DNA of 64,000 nucleotides from a virus: the IMG/VR virus record IMGVR_UViG_3300023174_000087, positions 51,202 through 115,201 of that record. One strand, given 5' to 3'. The notes under the pieces are model-generated. The model saw only the letters and a list, made by a program, of their open reading frames with translations. It was not told the DNA's origin and ran no database searches. The position numbers and the translations under genes are program-made. This document shows, piece after piece, positions 57,722 through 64,000 of the stretch; the first letter of the stretch is position 1; every line of letters begins with the position of its first letter.

Positions 57722-58015
57722 TTACTCAAAATCCCAATAAGCCTTACCAAACTCATCATAGTCGTCCCAACCTGCACCATCTAGGTCATCTATCATTCCT
57801 TTAATATCAAGTTCGTAGTATGTGCCCCACCATGTATAAGGTTTATTAAGATACTTCCAGCATTTTGCGTGGTACTTAAACTTAAAGCCTAAATTATTAT
57901 CTTCATCCAGATTAATAGCCTTAACTAAATGATTCCCAGCGTATTCACCAAGAAAATTTCCTATCCATCGTAATGGAATAATGTTGGTTTTTTCAATCTT
58001 TATTATATTATTCAT
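57722..58015 (-). CDS. Unknown acidic protein (97 aa)
   Basis: From the ATG at 58015, overlapping the SGNH gene by 8 bases. The sequence has many Trp and Tyr (YLNKPYTWWGTYYELD) and an acidic end. No motif recognised. Confidence 0.55.
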   Translation of the reverse strand: MNNIIKIEKTNIIPLRWIGNFLGEYAGNHLVKAINLDEDNNLGFKFKYHAKCWKYLNKPYTWWGTYYELDIKGMIDDLDGAGWDDYDEFGKAYWDFE

Positions 58016-59015
58016 TGTTTTGTTTTGATAGATTATAAAAAAAATCTGCCATATGCTCGTGAAAATGAATTCCTGGATGAGCACGACCAGTTACCATTTT
58101 TTTGCTGTCTACTATTGAGTAATCAGATCCAACAGTCCAGCAAATATTATCTTTAAAATCAGAGTTGTGATCTGATTTACAAGAATCTGATATAAAAGTG
58201 TTTATTTGAGTTTTTGTTTTAGGTGGAAAAAATGGTGTATAGTTTTTTAATTTAAAGTCTTTAAGTTTGACTAAGTTTTCCATAACCAAAGCACTTGCTA
58301 AGTCCCATGTTGTCCAGTTTAAATTTATATTATTTGATAAACAAAATGATTCTAAAACATAAATTGCGTTTACAGAGTTTAAAATTAATTGATGTGGAGA
58401 AACTGAGTCTTCTATATATTTTTGGTCTTCAATTTCCATAAAAATAGAATCGCTATCTAAAACGCTAACTTTTGGATTAGAAAAAGTATATGATAAATTA
58501 TTTAGTTTTTCTGCCCATTTATTTCCTTTTGTTTTATAAAATTCTTTATCTGCCACAACCATTTTTCTAAAAAAATCTGGGAATAAACAAAAAATTTCTT
58601 TTGGCATTTTATTATTTAGGCAGTATTGAATAATGTTAGCAGACATACTTTCTACAGAAGCACCAGGACTTCCTAAATTCATAATATTTTTATTGATTTT
58701 ATTACTTAGAAGACTCCCCCATCTGCCTGATTCTGGTACACCTATACCAAAAGTTATAGAGCAACCAGATACAATTATTTCAGAATCTTTGTAAGCCTTT
58801 CCACGAAAACCAAATTCATTAATATTGTATGTATTAATTTCATCAATTGTTCCAATATAGGGATCTTTTTCATTCCATTTGGAGTCAATAGCATTTTGTG
58901 CAAATGGCTGATAATATCCTAAGTTGTCTGTGTTTGTAAACATTTTTTTTAAATATAAAGTATTTGATTCATTTTCTTTATAAAAATTTAAAATATTTCT
59001 TGTAAGGGTTGTCAT
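58008..59015 (-). CDS. SGNH/GDSL-type hydrolase-like protein
   Basis: A 335-residue protein. IIVSGCSITFGIGVPESGRW near residue 79 has the block I Ser (G-C-S-I-T instead of GDS), NLGSPGASVESMS near 112 is block II/III-like, and GRAHPGIHFHEHMADFF near 310 is the C-terminal D/H-x-x-H block. Such enzymes remove or add acyl groups on sugars and lipids. No signal peptide. Related proteins occur in cyanophages. It has a leaderless promoter. Confidence 0.72.
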   Translation of the reverse strand: MTTLTRNILNFYKENESNTLYLKKMFTNTDNLGYYQPFAQNAIDSKWNEKDPYIGTIDEINTYNINEFGFRGKAYKDSEIIVSGCSITFGIGVPESGRWGSLLSNKINKNIMNLGSPGASVESMSANIIQYCLNNKMPKEIFCLFPDFFRKMVVADKEFYKTKGNKWAEKLNNLSYTFSNPKVSVLDSDSIFMEIEDQKYIEDSVSPHQLILNSVNAIYVLESFCLSNNINLNWTTWDLASALVMENLVKLKDFKLKNYTPFFPPKTKTQINTFISDSCKSDHNSDFKDNICWTVGSDYSIVDSKKMVTGRAHPGIHFHEHMADFFYNLSKQNNE

Positions 59016-59020
59016 AATTA

Positions 59021-59026
59021 ATTATA
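59021..59026 (-). promoter_or_regulatory. -10 box, leaderless start for 59015
   Basis: On the minus strand TATAAT ends 5 nt before the ATG at 59015. Confidence 0.55.
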
Positions 59027-59573
59027 GCGCAATCTTTTTTTCTAAAACTTTATTGTAATAGAAATTACATAAACCAAGATCAAAACCATCTAAAAGATTT
59101 GCACTATAAGATGGCAAAACTTTGCTTGATGGAAGATATTCTTTTTCATACCAATAGTTACCTCTATCAAAAAACTTATAATCTTCTTCATTTATTTCTA
59201 GCAGGCTTATAATTTTTTTAGCAATAGAATCAGGATATGTTACAAGATCATTAAAATCTATAACATAGTCTGCATACTGATACAAAAAATTATTGAAAAG
59301 TATATATTCTGAAATGGCTTCCCTAGTCCTAGTCTTTTGAGCAGACTCAGGTGGAATATATTTTCTTAATTCGCTTGCTCTATACGATACAAGAGTGTCT
59401 ATTGGATTTCTAACTATTGTGATTATTTTTCTTTTTTTTTGATTGTTTTCATCAAAAAGTTCAGATACAAAGTGAGATTTTTCAATATGAATTCCTATCT
59501 TTTTATAAATGATTTCGTCAAAATAATGAGAACCACTTCTAGGAAATGTCAAAAGGTAGGGCAAATTTTTCAT
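59022..59573 (-). CDS. Sulfotransferase-like protein
   Basis: From the ATG at 59573 the protein has 183 residues. YLLTFPRSGSHYFDEIIY near residue 5 is the 5'-PSB loop, RKIITIVRNPIDTLVSY near 47 the 3'-phosphate loop. DRGNYWYEKEYLPSS near 135 is a family-like acceptor region. The start overlaps the preceding zinc-finger gene (ATGA). Its stop lies in the promoter of the SGNH gene. Confidence 0.8.
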   Translation of the reverse strand: MKNLPYLLTFPRSGSHYFDEIIYKKIGIHIEKSHFVSELFDENNQKKRKIITIVRNPIDTLVSYRASELRKYIPPESAQKTRTREAISEYILFNNFLYQYADYVIDFNDLVTYPDSIAKKIISLLEINEEDYKFFDRGNYWYEKEYLPSSKVLPSYSANLLDGFDLGLCNFYYNKVLEKKIAL

Positions 59574-59695
59574 GATACTAAACTCATAGATAAGTGAAAA
59601 AAGCATACATCAGCAACAATATATTTCCCACAATTTACTACAATATCAAAATGAGTTGCGTCATTTTTACAAAAGAAACATTTACTTTTTTCCAT
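59570..59695 (-). CDS. Zinc-finger-like protein (41 aa)
   Basis: CFFC at residue 6, then Cys at 22 and 31, are spaced for one zinc. Stop overlaps the sulfotransferase ATG. A leaderless promoter precedes it. Function unknown. Confidence 0.5.
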   Translation of the reverse strand: MEKSKCFFCKNDATHFDIVVNCGKYIVADVCFFHLSMSLVS

Positions 59696-59701
59696 ATAAC
59701 A

Positions 59702-59710
59702 ATTATATCA
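59702..59710 (-). promoter_or_regulatory. Extended -10 box, leaderless start for 59695
   Basis: On the minus strand TGATATAAT ends 6 nt before the ATG at 59695. Confidence 0.58.
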
Positions 59711-60262
59711 TTAAATAAAATCAAACCAGACAGGCATTATGTACCTTGATCCATTTGCGGGAGCAATATCATAAATATAATGAACATTTCCAGGAAACAT
59801 AACTAGATCACCAGTTTTGGGCTTAAATGATACTCCTTGATTGATAAAGGATAGGTCTCCGCCATCATAATTATCGTTTAAGTAAACCCATCCAGCCATG
59901 TGATTTGAGTCTTTATGACCTAAATCATCTATTGATATTGTTCTGCTATTTACATGTTGCCATTGAGCAAAGCGAGAATGCCTTGGTTTTAGGCTAACAC
60001 TATATTCTTTTTCTACAATAGAGTGAATTGTTGGAATATAGGTCTCTGCACGATGAAGTGAGTCGTAATATAACAAAGACAATATTGGATTATTAAAAGA
60101 GTCGGACTGCAATAACCTATTATTACTTGTTTCTGTTTTTTTGATTAATCCAATAATTTTGTCACACTCATACATACTTAAGTGATTGCTTATAACCTTG
60201 ATGTTATTGGGATTGCTGCCAATATTGTTAAAATTTTCTTTAGTTAATTCTGATATCTCCAT
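59711..60262 (-). CDS. 2OG-Fe(II) oxygenase-like protein with altered distal His
   Basis: A 183-residue protein aligned in its core with the P4H-like paralogues: DLGHKDSNHM near residue 113 (H-x-D), WVYLNDNYDGGDLSF near 124, SRYIMPVWF near the end (Arg). Where paralogues read NYLHEV or NYPHEV, this one reads VHYIYDI, so the distal iron ligand appears as Tyr, with a His three residues earlier. Activity may be lost or altered. It is followed by the monooxygenase operon. Confidence 0.72.
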   Translation of the reverse strand: MEISELTKENFNNIGSNPNNIKVISNHLSMYECDKIIGLIKKTETSNNRLLQSDSFNNPILSLLYYDSLHRAETYIPTIHSIVEKEYSVSLKPRHSRFAQWQHVNSRTISIDDLGHKDSNHMAGWVYLNDNYDGGDLSFINQGVSFKPKTGDLVMFPGNVHYIYDIAPANGSRYIMPVWFDFI

Positions 60263-60263
60263 A

Positions 60264-61115
60264 TTAATTAAACTCCCTTACTAGTTTTAATAACTGACTA
60301 ATATCTTCTTGATCTGTGTGAATCATAAAATCATATATGTTAAGTTGTCTTGACATGTGCTTTATTTGATCTATGACTTGTTGCTTTGTTCCTTTTACAT
60401 GATGGTGTTGTTTTCTTGGAGCAGCATTTTTATCATACCTAACATTTTGTTCATCTTCGGGACTATTAATAATAAGTGGATCAATGATCATGATTGGTTT
60501 AACACGACTTAGATCAATTTTTTTAAACTGTTCCCTAAACACTAAATTATCATCTACATATATATATTCACAATGCTTATTTGCTATACCAATTGTTGTA
60601 TCTGAAGAACCAACAACTGCCATATGAGTTTTGTATTGATGAGTTTTCATTAAATTTATAAAATTGTCCATCCAAACTGCAGATATTGCTACTCTTTTTT
60701 CTAAAGTATCAATCAAACTTGAATCATGCATGTAGTGATCTAAGACTAATTTTTCAGAAGGACCATTTCCTTCGTCCCCCCATCTTCCAGCAACAAGGTT
60801 CACGCCAATTCTTCCAGGTGCAAATCGATTTAAGGTATCAACAATTTTAGCAGCATAATCTGGACTTGTTCCGTATGATGGTAAAGCAATAGTCATTATT
60901 AATTGATTTGTTTCTTCTAATGCTTCTTTTATAACTAAAGAAAAATCAATGCCACCTGGACCATATGGAAGCAAAACAGATTTTACATTTGCACCGTCTA
61001 ACTCTTTTGCCATAGCCATAATCCCATTGAGATCTAGGTGTTCAGTGCTATCATTTATTTGCCAGTGCCTTCTCCACATCCAGTGAAAAGTTATAGGCTT
61101 ATTAGTGTTTTCCAT
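60264..61115 (-). CDS. Luciferase-like (SsuD-type) flavin monooxygenase
   Basis: A 283-residue protein. The TIM-barrel start ITFHWMWRRHWQ, TIALPSYGTSPDYAAK near residue 73, and NRFAPGRIGVNLVAGRWGDE near 95 resemble alkanesulfonate monooxygenase and related bacterial luciferase-like enzymes. These use reduced FMN (or F420) and O2. SsuD releases sulfite from sulfonates. It is shorter than SsuD (about 380) and no flavin reductase is near. It overlaps the upstream gene by 14 bases. Confidence 0.72.
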   Translation of the reverse strand: MENTNKPITFHWMWRRHWQINDSTEHLDLNGIMAMAKELDGANVKSVLLPYGPGGIDFSLVIKEALEETNQLIMTIALPSYGTSPDYAAKIVDTLNRFAPGRIGVNLVAGRWGDEGNGPSEKLVLDHYMHDSSLIDTLEKRVAISAVWMDNFINLMKTHQYKTHMAVVGSSDTTIGIANKHCEYIYVDDNLVFREQFKKIDLSRVKPIMIIDPLIINSPEDEQNVRYDKNAAPRKQHHHVKGTKQQVIDQIKHMSRQLNIYDFMIHTDQEDISQLLKLVREFN

Positions 61116-61374
61116 TATTAACTGCTCTTCCTTTAGTTTTAAACCATGAACCTATTTTAGACTTAGATACTTTTTCACGCAAAATTTCTCCAAATGTTTC
61201 ATGAGATATATCTGATCCAAGATACTCTTGACCTGTTTCAAGGTCAATTAGTTTCCATTTGGCTGGTGCTTTTGTGTGTAAAATTAAATCAATTGGGGAA
61301 TCATAATCATTTACTTCAGATCCATCTAAAAGTTTTCTTTTCTTTTGGTTTTTCCCTGAAGCATTGTTTGTCAT
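61102..61374 (-). CDS. Small basic protein, unknown (90 aa)
   Basis: Disordered basic start (MTNNASGKNQKKRK), then a beta-like KWKLIDLETGQEYLGSD and a basic helix. Such K-W-x-L-x-D-x-x-T-G patterns are common in small actinophage proteins, function unknown. Leads the monooxygenase operon from a leaderless promoter. Confidence 0.55.
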   Translation of the reverse strand: MTNNASGKNQKKRKLLDGSEVNDYDSPIDLILHTKAPAKWKLIDLETGQEYLGSDISHETFGEILREKVSKSKIGSWFKTKGRAVNNGKH

Positions 61375-61380
61375 TATTCA

Positions 61381-61386
61381 ATTATA
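61381..61386 (-). promoter_or_regulatory. -10 box, leaderless start for 61374
   Basis: On the minus strand TATAAT ends 6 nt before the ATG at 61374. Confidence 0.55.
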
Positions 61387-61388
61387 CA

Positions 61389-62036
61389 CTATACTATTGA
61401 AAACCATAAAGCAACGGTATACCTGGTTCCAGATAAAACTTCTTTTACTTCATGCGGATAGTTGAGGCTTCCTGGAAAAATTAACAAAGAACCCACTTCG
61501 GGTTTAATGCATAAGTCATGTGTTGGAAAATTGATTTCTCCCCCCTCATAATCATCATTAAGATATATTAAAACTGCAATATTGTTGTGTGGCACATATC
61601 CAAGGTCATCGGCATGCAGGGTAAGGTATGATCCTTTATCCCATCTAACAATACTTATTCCTCTTTCTTCCACAGCCTTAATATTTTCAATTTCATATGC
61701 TTTAATAACTTCTTTTTTTACTTTATCTATAGTTTTAAAAATATCTTTCATATAATAACGATTTAGTGAAACCAGCGCTTCGCCTTTGTCATCTTTTTGA
61801 GCAACAAAGGTTGAAAATTTAGCATTAGGTATGCCACTCATTAAAAGTTGAATTTCTCTTTTATTTAAAAAATTATTAATTATTTTTATATTATTTTTAG
61901 AATCACCAATTTTACTATAAAAGTTAGAGTATGCCTGATCTCTTTCAATATTTTCAGGGTTTAATCCAATAATTTGACCATTTACCCAATAGGTGTCTTT
62001 ACGGGCACCAGTAAAATTATCACTACCATCCATCAT
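61389..62036 (-). CDS. Prolyl-4-hydroxylase-like 2OG-Fe(II) oxygenase
   Basis: From the ATG at 62036 (215 residues), 6 nt after a TATAAT box; a longer frame to 62102 lies inside the upstream gene. IINNFLNKREIQLLMS near residue 52, LTLHADDLGY near 136 (H-x-D), LIYLNDDYEGGEINFP near 155, NYPHEVKEV near 191 (His), GTRYTVALWF near 202 (Arg). It is a close paralogue of the 62044 protein. Confidence 0.87.
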   Translation of the reverse strand: MMDGSDNFTGARKDTYWVNGQIIGLNPENIERDQAYSNFYSKIGDSKNNIKIINNFLNKREIQLLMSGIPNAKFSTFVAQKDDKGEALVSLNRYYMKDIFKTIDKVKKEVIKAYEIENIKAVEERGISIVRWDKGSYLTLHADDLGYVPHNNIAVLIYLNDDYEGGEINFPTHDLCIKPEVGSLLIFPGSLNYPHEVKEVLSGTRYTVALWFSIV

Positions 62037-62042
62037 ATAATG

Positions 62043-62051
62043 ATTATAGCA
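62043..62051 (-). promoter_or_regulatory. Extended -10 box, leaderless start for 62036
   Basis: On the minus strand TGCTATAAT ends 6 nt before the ATG at 62036. Confidence 0.6.
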
Positions 62052-62661
62052 TATCTGGTATTGTAAACCAAACTGAAAGAGTATATCTTGTGCCAGATAC
62101 AACCTCTTTTACTTCATGCGGGTAATGCATATTGCCAGGGAAAATTATAAGATCACCCCTTTTTGGTTTAATATTTAAATTATGAGTTGGAAAACTTAAG
62201 TGTCCTCCTTCATAATCATCATTTAAATAAACAAGCGCTGGAATATGATTTTCTGTTAAATATCCAAGATCATCAACATGTAAAGACAACTTAGTTCCAG
62301 CATCCCATCTTGCTATATTAAGGCTAGTATACTTTGGCTTTATATTTTGATAATTGTATGATTTTTTAATTTCATCTAATATTTTTTTAAATATATTGTA
62401 TTTATCTATAATTCCTTCGTAGTTGTGTATCCACGATGTAGGATTACCTTCATTGTCTTTTTGAGAAACAAAACTTACCATTCTTTTTTCATCTACATGG
62501 CTCATCAAATAATCAATTTCTTTATCTGAAAGAAAGTTTGATACAACTACTATATTTTCTTTAGAGTTTCCAATTTTTTCAAAAAACTCAATATAAGATG
62601 GTGCTCTTTTAATCTCATTTGGGTGATGACCTACGGACTGATTATTAACTATGTATGGCAT
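62044..62661 (-). CDS. Prolyl-4-hydroxylase-like 2OG-Fe(II) oxygenase
   Basis: From the ATG at 62661 (205 residues), 6 nt after TATAAT; the ATG at 62679 would overlap the promoter. VVSNFLSDKEIDYLMSHV near residue 39, LSLHVDDLGY near 126 (H-x-D), LVYLNDDYEGGHLSFP near 143, HYPHEVKEV near 178 (His), GTRYTLSVWF near 189 (Arg). Tandem duplicate of the 61389 gene; both keep SYIEFFEKIG/SNFYSKIG-type N-termini. Confidence 0.87.
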   Translation of the reverse strand: MPYIVNNQSVGHHPNEIKRAPSYIEFFEKIGNSKENIVVVSNFLSDKEIDYLMSHVDEKRMVSFVSQKDNEGNPTSWIHNYEGIIDKYNIFKKILDEIKKSYNYQNIKPKYTSLNIARWDAGTKLSLHVDDLGYLTENHIPALVYLNDDYEGGHLSFPTHNLNIKPKRGDLIIFPGNMHYPHEVKEVVSGTRYTLSVWFTIPDML

Positions 62662-62667
62662 ATAATT

Positions 62668-62673
62668 ATTATA
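62668..62673 (-). promoter_or_regulatory. -10 box, leaderless start for 62661
   Basis: On the minus strand TATAAT ends 6 nt before the ATG at 62661. Confidence 0.58.
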
Positions 62674-62690
62674 CACCATAGGAAATAAAG

Positions 62691-62696
62691 TATAAT
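62691..62696 (+). promoter_or_regulatory. -10 box, leaderless start for 62703
   Basis: TATAAT ends 6 nt before the ATG at 62703. Divergent with the oxygenase promoter within 41 bp. Confidence 0.58.
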
Positions 62697-62702
62697 AGAA
62701 TC

Positions 62703-63020
62703 ATGAATGAAGCCATACTTTACATACTTTATAGCCCAATACACAATGCAGTAAAGATAGGCATATCAGATATATCTGGGCAAAGATTTGCAAAACACAG
62801 AACTAAAGGTTGGTTGCTTGTATCTTATTGGCATTTTTTTCAAGGGGAAAAAGCAAGATCTGTAGAATCTAAAATACTAAAAACACTAAGAGACAAACAC
62901 GGACACTTTTTAAATAAAGAACAAATGCCACAAGGAGGTTATACTGAAACCTTTGATGCATCTAAGATAACTCGTAAAGGTTTAATTCGTATGGTCAACA
63001 AGGCTATAAAGGAGTCTTAA
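62703..63020 (+). CDS. GIY-YIG/T5orf172-like protein
   Basis: A 105-residue protein. AILYILYSPIHNAVKIGIS near the start, QRFAKHRTKGW near residue 27 and ARSVESKILKTLRDK near 51 follow the GIY-YIG-related T5orf172/Meiotically-up-regulated layout (Y-x-L...KIGI...R...E). GGYTETFD near 77 is common at the domain end. It could be a nuclease or homing-type protein. Confidence 0.65.
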   Translation: MNEAILYILYSPIHNAVKIGISDISGQRFAKHRTKGWLLVSYWHFFQGEKARSVESKILKTLRDKHGHFLNKEQMPQGGYTETFDASKITRKGLIRMVNKAIKES

Positions 63021-63114
63021 TGCCCTGGCATTTTGGACATTGCTTAGTAGGGTTTGCTGTTTCATAGGATACCTCAAAGGTTCCTCCACAATCAAAGCAT
63101 AGGACTATAGGCAT
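63004..63114 (-). CDS. Zinc-ribbon protein (36 aa)
   Basis: CFDC at residue 6 and CPKC at 26 form a rubredoxin-like zinc ribbon. ATG overlaps the stop of the upstream gene (TAATG); its 3' end overlaps the GIY-YIG gene on the other strand by 17 bases. Confidence 0.5.
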   Translation of the reverse strand: MPIVLCFDCGGTFEVSYETANPTKQCPKCQGIKTPL

Positions 63115-63302
63115 TACTTACAGTTCAAACAATAAAATGGATTTCTTAAGTTGCTTATATGAGTATATATGATTTGAGAACAGTTTGAACATTTAGCATG
63201 TGCCATATCAGGATCTGAAGTAGGAATTGAGATTTTAAAGTTTTTTGTATAATATGCCTTTGTAGCATACCAAGTAATCAATATCAAAGTTAATGTTATC
63301 AT
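63114..63302 (-). CDS. Membrane zinc-ribbon protein (62 aa)
   Basis: N-terminal membrane segment (ITLTLILITWYAT), then a soluble zinc ribbon with CSNC near residue 38 and CLNC near the end. It may anchor something at the membrane. Function unknown. Confidence 0.55.
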   Translation of the reverse strand: MITLTLILITWYATKAYYTKNFKISIPTSDPDMAHAKCSNCSQIIYTHISNLRNPFYCLNCK

Positions 63303-63308
63303 TATACT

Positions 63309-63317
63309 ATTGTATCA
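63309..63317 (-). promoter_or_regulatory. Extended -10 box, leaderless start for 63302
   Basis: On the minus strand TGATACAAT ends 6 nt before the ATG at 63302. A nearby TATAAT overlaps the ATG itself and is less well placed. Confidence 0.45.
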
Positions 63318-63355
63318 GAGCCATTACTCAAAGTCAACCTAAGAGTCAAACATTT

Positions 63356-63364
63356 TGCTATAAT
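63356..63364 (+). promoter_or_regulatory. Extended -10 box, leaderless start for 63371
   Basis: TGCTATAAT ends 6 nt before the ATG at 63371. Confidence 0.62.
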
Positions 63365-63370
63365 AGTAGT

Positions 63371-63649
63371 ATGATAATTCCAGAGTACACACCAGAAATA
63401 TTGGCTGCAAACGAACTATACAAAAATGCAATTACAAACGACGAAAAATTTGCTGCTAGACAAGCATTAAAGTTAGCATATCTTGGAACAAATCCACAAT
63501 ATAATGCAGAACAACTTGCTGCTAACGAACTTCGCAAAAATGCAATTACAAGAGAAGAAAAAGATATTGCAACAAAAGCATTAAAGTTGGCATTTTTAGG
63601 TTTAAGGCCAGGAATTGCAGCATTTACTGATGGCGAAGAAATAATTTAA
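63371..63649 (+). CDS. Tandem-repeat helical protein (92 aa)
   Basis: From the ATG at 63371. Two copies of LAANELxKNAITxxEKxxAxxALKLAxLG (about 37 residues each, starting near residues 9 and 46) make up most of the protein. Helical repeat, perhaps a binding scaffold. Function unknown. Confidence 0.6.
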   Translation: MIIPEYTPEILAANELYKNAITNDEKFAARQALKLAYLGTNPQYNAEQLAANELRKNAITREEKDIATKALKLAFLGLRPGIAAFTDGEEII

Positions 63650-63715
63650 TTATAATATTCTTTAAGTTTCGCCGCAAAATAGAAGTAATAAACCTTTCCA
63701 TGCCCTACACGGGCA

Positions 63716-63820
63716 CTATCGGTGATCTGCCTTCATATGCCTGTATAGGCTATCGTGGGCAAAACCTACTCTAAAGTCCCATTCTTTCTTACAGACAGGA
63801 CAGATAATAGTTCTAGCCAT
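63716..63820 (-). CDS. C2H2-type zinc-finger protein (34 aa)
   Basis: CPVC at residue 7 and His residues near 22, 28 and 32 (FAHDSLYRHMKADH) give a C2H2-like finger. Its 5' end overlaps the upstream gene by 8 bases. The 63650-63715 stretch before its stop contains only a short TGCCC/GGGCA hairpin. Confidence 0.5.
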   Translation of the reverse strand: MARTIICPVCKKEWDFRVGFAHDSLYRHMKADHR

Positions 63821-63932
63821 TTGAATCCTCCACCTTATCTTTAGGCACCCATACTTTCTTTCCATCTTTCCATACAGGCCAATAGCCAAGGCTACGCCAG
63901 TCCATACTCATAACTTTAGGATCTTTTGGCAT
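63813..63932 (-). CDS. Small protein (39 aa), unknown
   Basis: Trp-rich and basic (MDWRSLGYWPVWKDGKKVWV). Overlaps genes on both sides by 8 and 17 bases, in the way of this operon. Function unknown. Confidence 0.45.
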   Translation of the reverse strand: MPKDPKVMSMDWRSLGYWPVWKDGKKVWVPKDKVEDSNG

Positions 63933-64000
63933 TTACGCACCAAATCTTTCCATCACTCATGGTCTGGTGTGCTTCCCAGAACCACTCTGATTCTTTAGAT
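63916..64000 (-). CDS. C-terminal fragment of a gene cut by the window edge
   Basis: A minus-strand frame is open from the right edge to a TAA at 63916; 27 residues are visible (SEWFWEAHQTMSDGKIWC inside). Too short to identify. Confidence 0.35.
   Translation of the reverse strand, partial: SKESEWFWEAHQTMSDGKIWCVNAKRS

Noticed and set aside
63650-63715. 25-codon minus-strand frame
   Set aside because: It runs into the 3' end of the repeat protein gene on the other strand and has no clear ribosome site or promoter.

Overview
This window looks like part of the genome of a tailed phage of an aquatic actinobacterium. It is very AT-rich and tightly packed, and ATGA or TAATG start/stop overlaps are common. 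The actinobacterial link rests on a WhiB-family Fe-S regulator (49281-49562), a protein resembling a small actinobacterial Cys-rich family (recalled as DUF7455, 44568), and an unusual number of promoters that place the start codon 5-7 nt from the -10 box (leaderless mRNA, common in Actinobacteria). The mix of auxiliary genes (2OG oxygenases, sulfotransferases, tryptophan halogenase, Hsp20, Dps) recalls cyanophages and other marine or freshwater phages. No integrase, portal or capsid gene is visible, so the window is an internal slice of a larger, probably lytic genome.

Layout. 1-12100: tail module, with a tape measure protein cut by the left edge, a tail protein, a 1443-residue tail hub/tip protein and fibre-like proteins. 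12033-25417: replication and recombination, with a DnaB-type helicase, DnaG-type primase, ssDNA-binding protein, DnaE polymerase, RecA-like recombinase, PDDEXK and Cas4-like nucleases and a RuvC-like resolvase. A flavin-dependent tryptophan halogenase and a 2OG oxygenase are embedded here. 25414-29426: GlcNAc-transferase-like protein, small proteins and both terminase subunits. 29442-33324: a signal-peptide protein, a PA14/proline-rich surface protein and holin-like membrane proteins. 33372-52260: a long accessory region with methyltransferase, many 2OG-Fe(II) oxygenases, Ntn-hydrolase, subtilase, tRNA-Asn, carbamoyltransferase, CHAP endolysin, a kinase/nucleotidyltransferase fusion, sulfotransferase, nuclease, thioredoxin and WhiB. 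52267-55200: small membrane protein, Hsp20, a structured non-coding stretch, Dps and a Cys-rich protein. 53199-53888 and nearly everything from 55204 on lies on the minus strand: a six-tRNA cluster, three sulfotransferases, an SGNH hydrolase, a luciferase-like monooxygenase, three more 2OG oxygenases and small zinc-ribbon proteins.

How the genes may work together. The most striking theme is a large protein- or glycan-modifying toolkit: 13 genes with a 2OG-Fe(II) oxygenase-type fold, two glycosyltransferases resembling the family that glycosylates hydroxyproline in Dictyostelium, four sulfotransferases, an APS-kinase-like/nucleotidyltransferase fusion that could feed them PAPS, a carbamoyltransferase, two methyltransferases and a halogenase. 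My inference is that the phage hydroxylates and then decorates one or more proteins. The proline-rich stalk of the PA14 protein (30675-32813) is the most obvious candidate substrate. This is a hypothesis from gene content only.

Regulation. At least four promoters have a full TTGACA-N17-TATA(A/C)T layout (before 34791, 35331, 44568 and 52661). Many others are extended -10 boxes (TGnTATAAT). Seventeen place the start codon 5-7 nt downstream of the -10.
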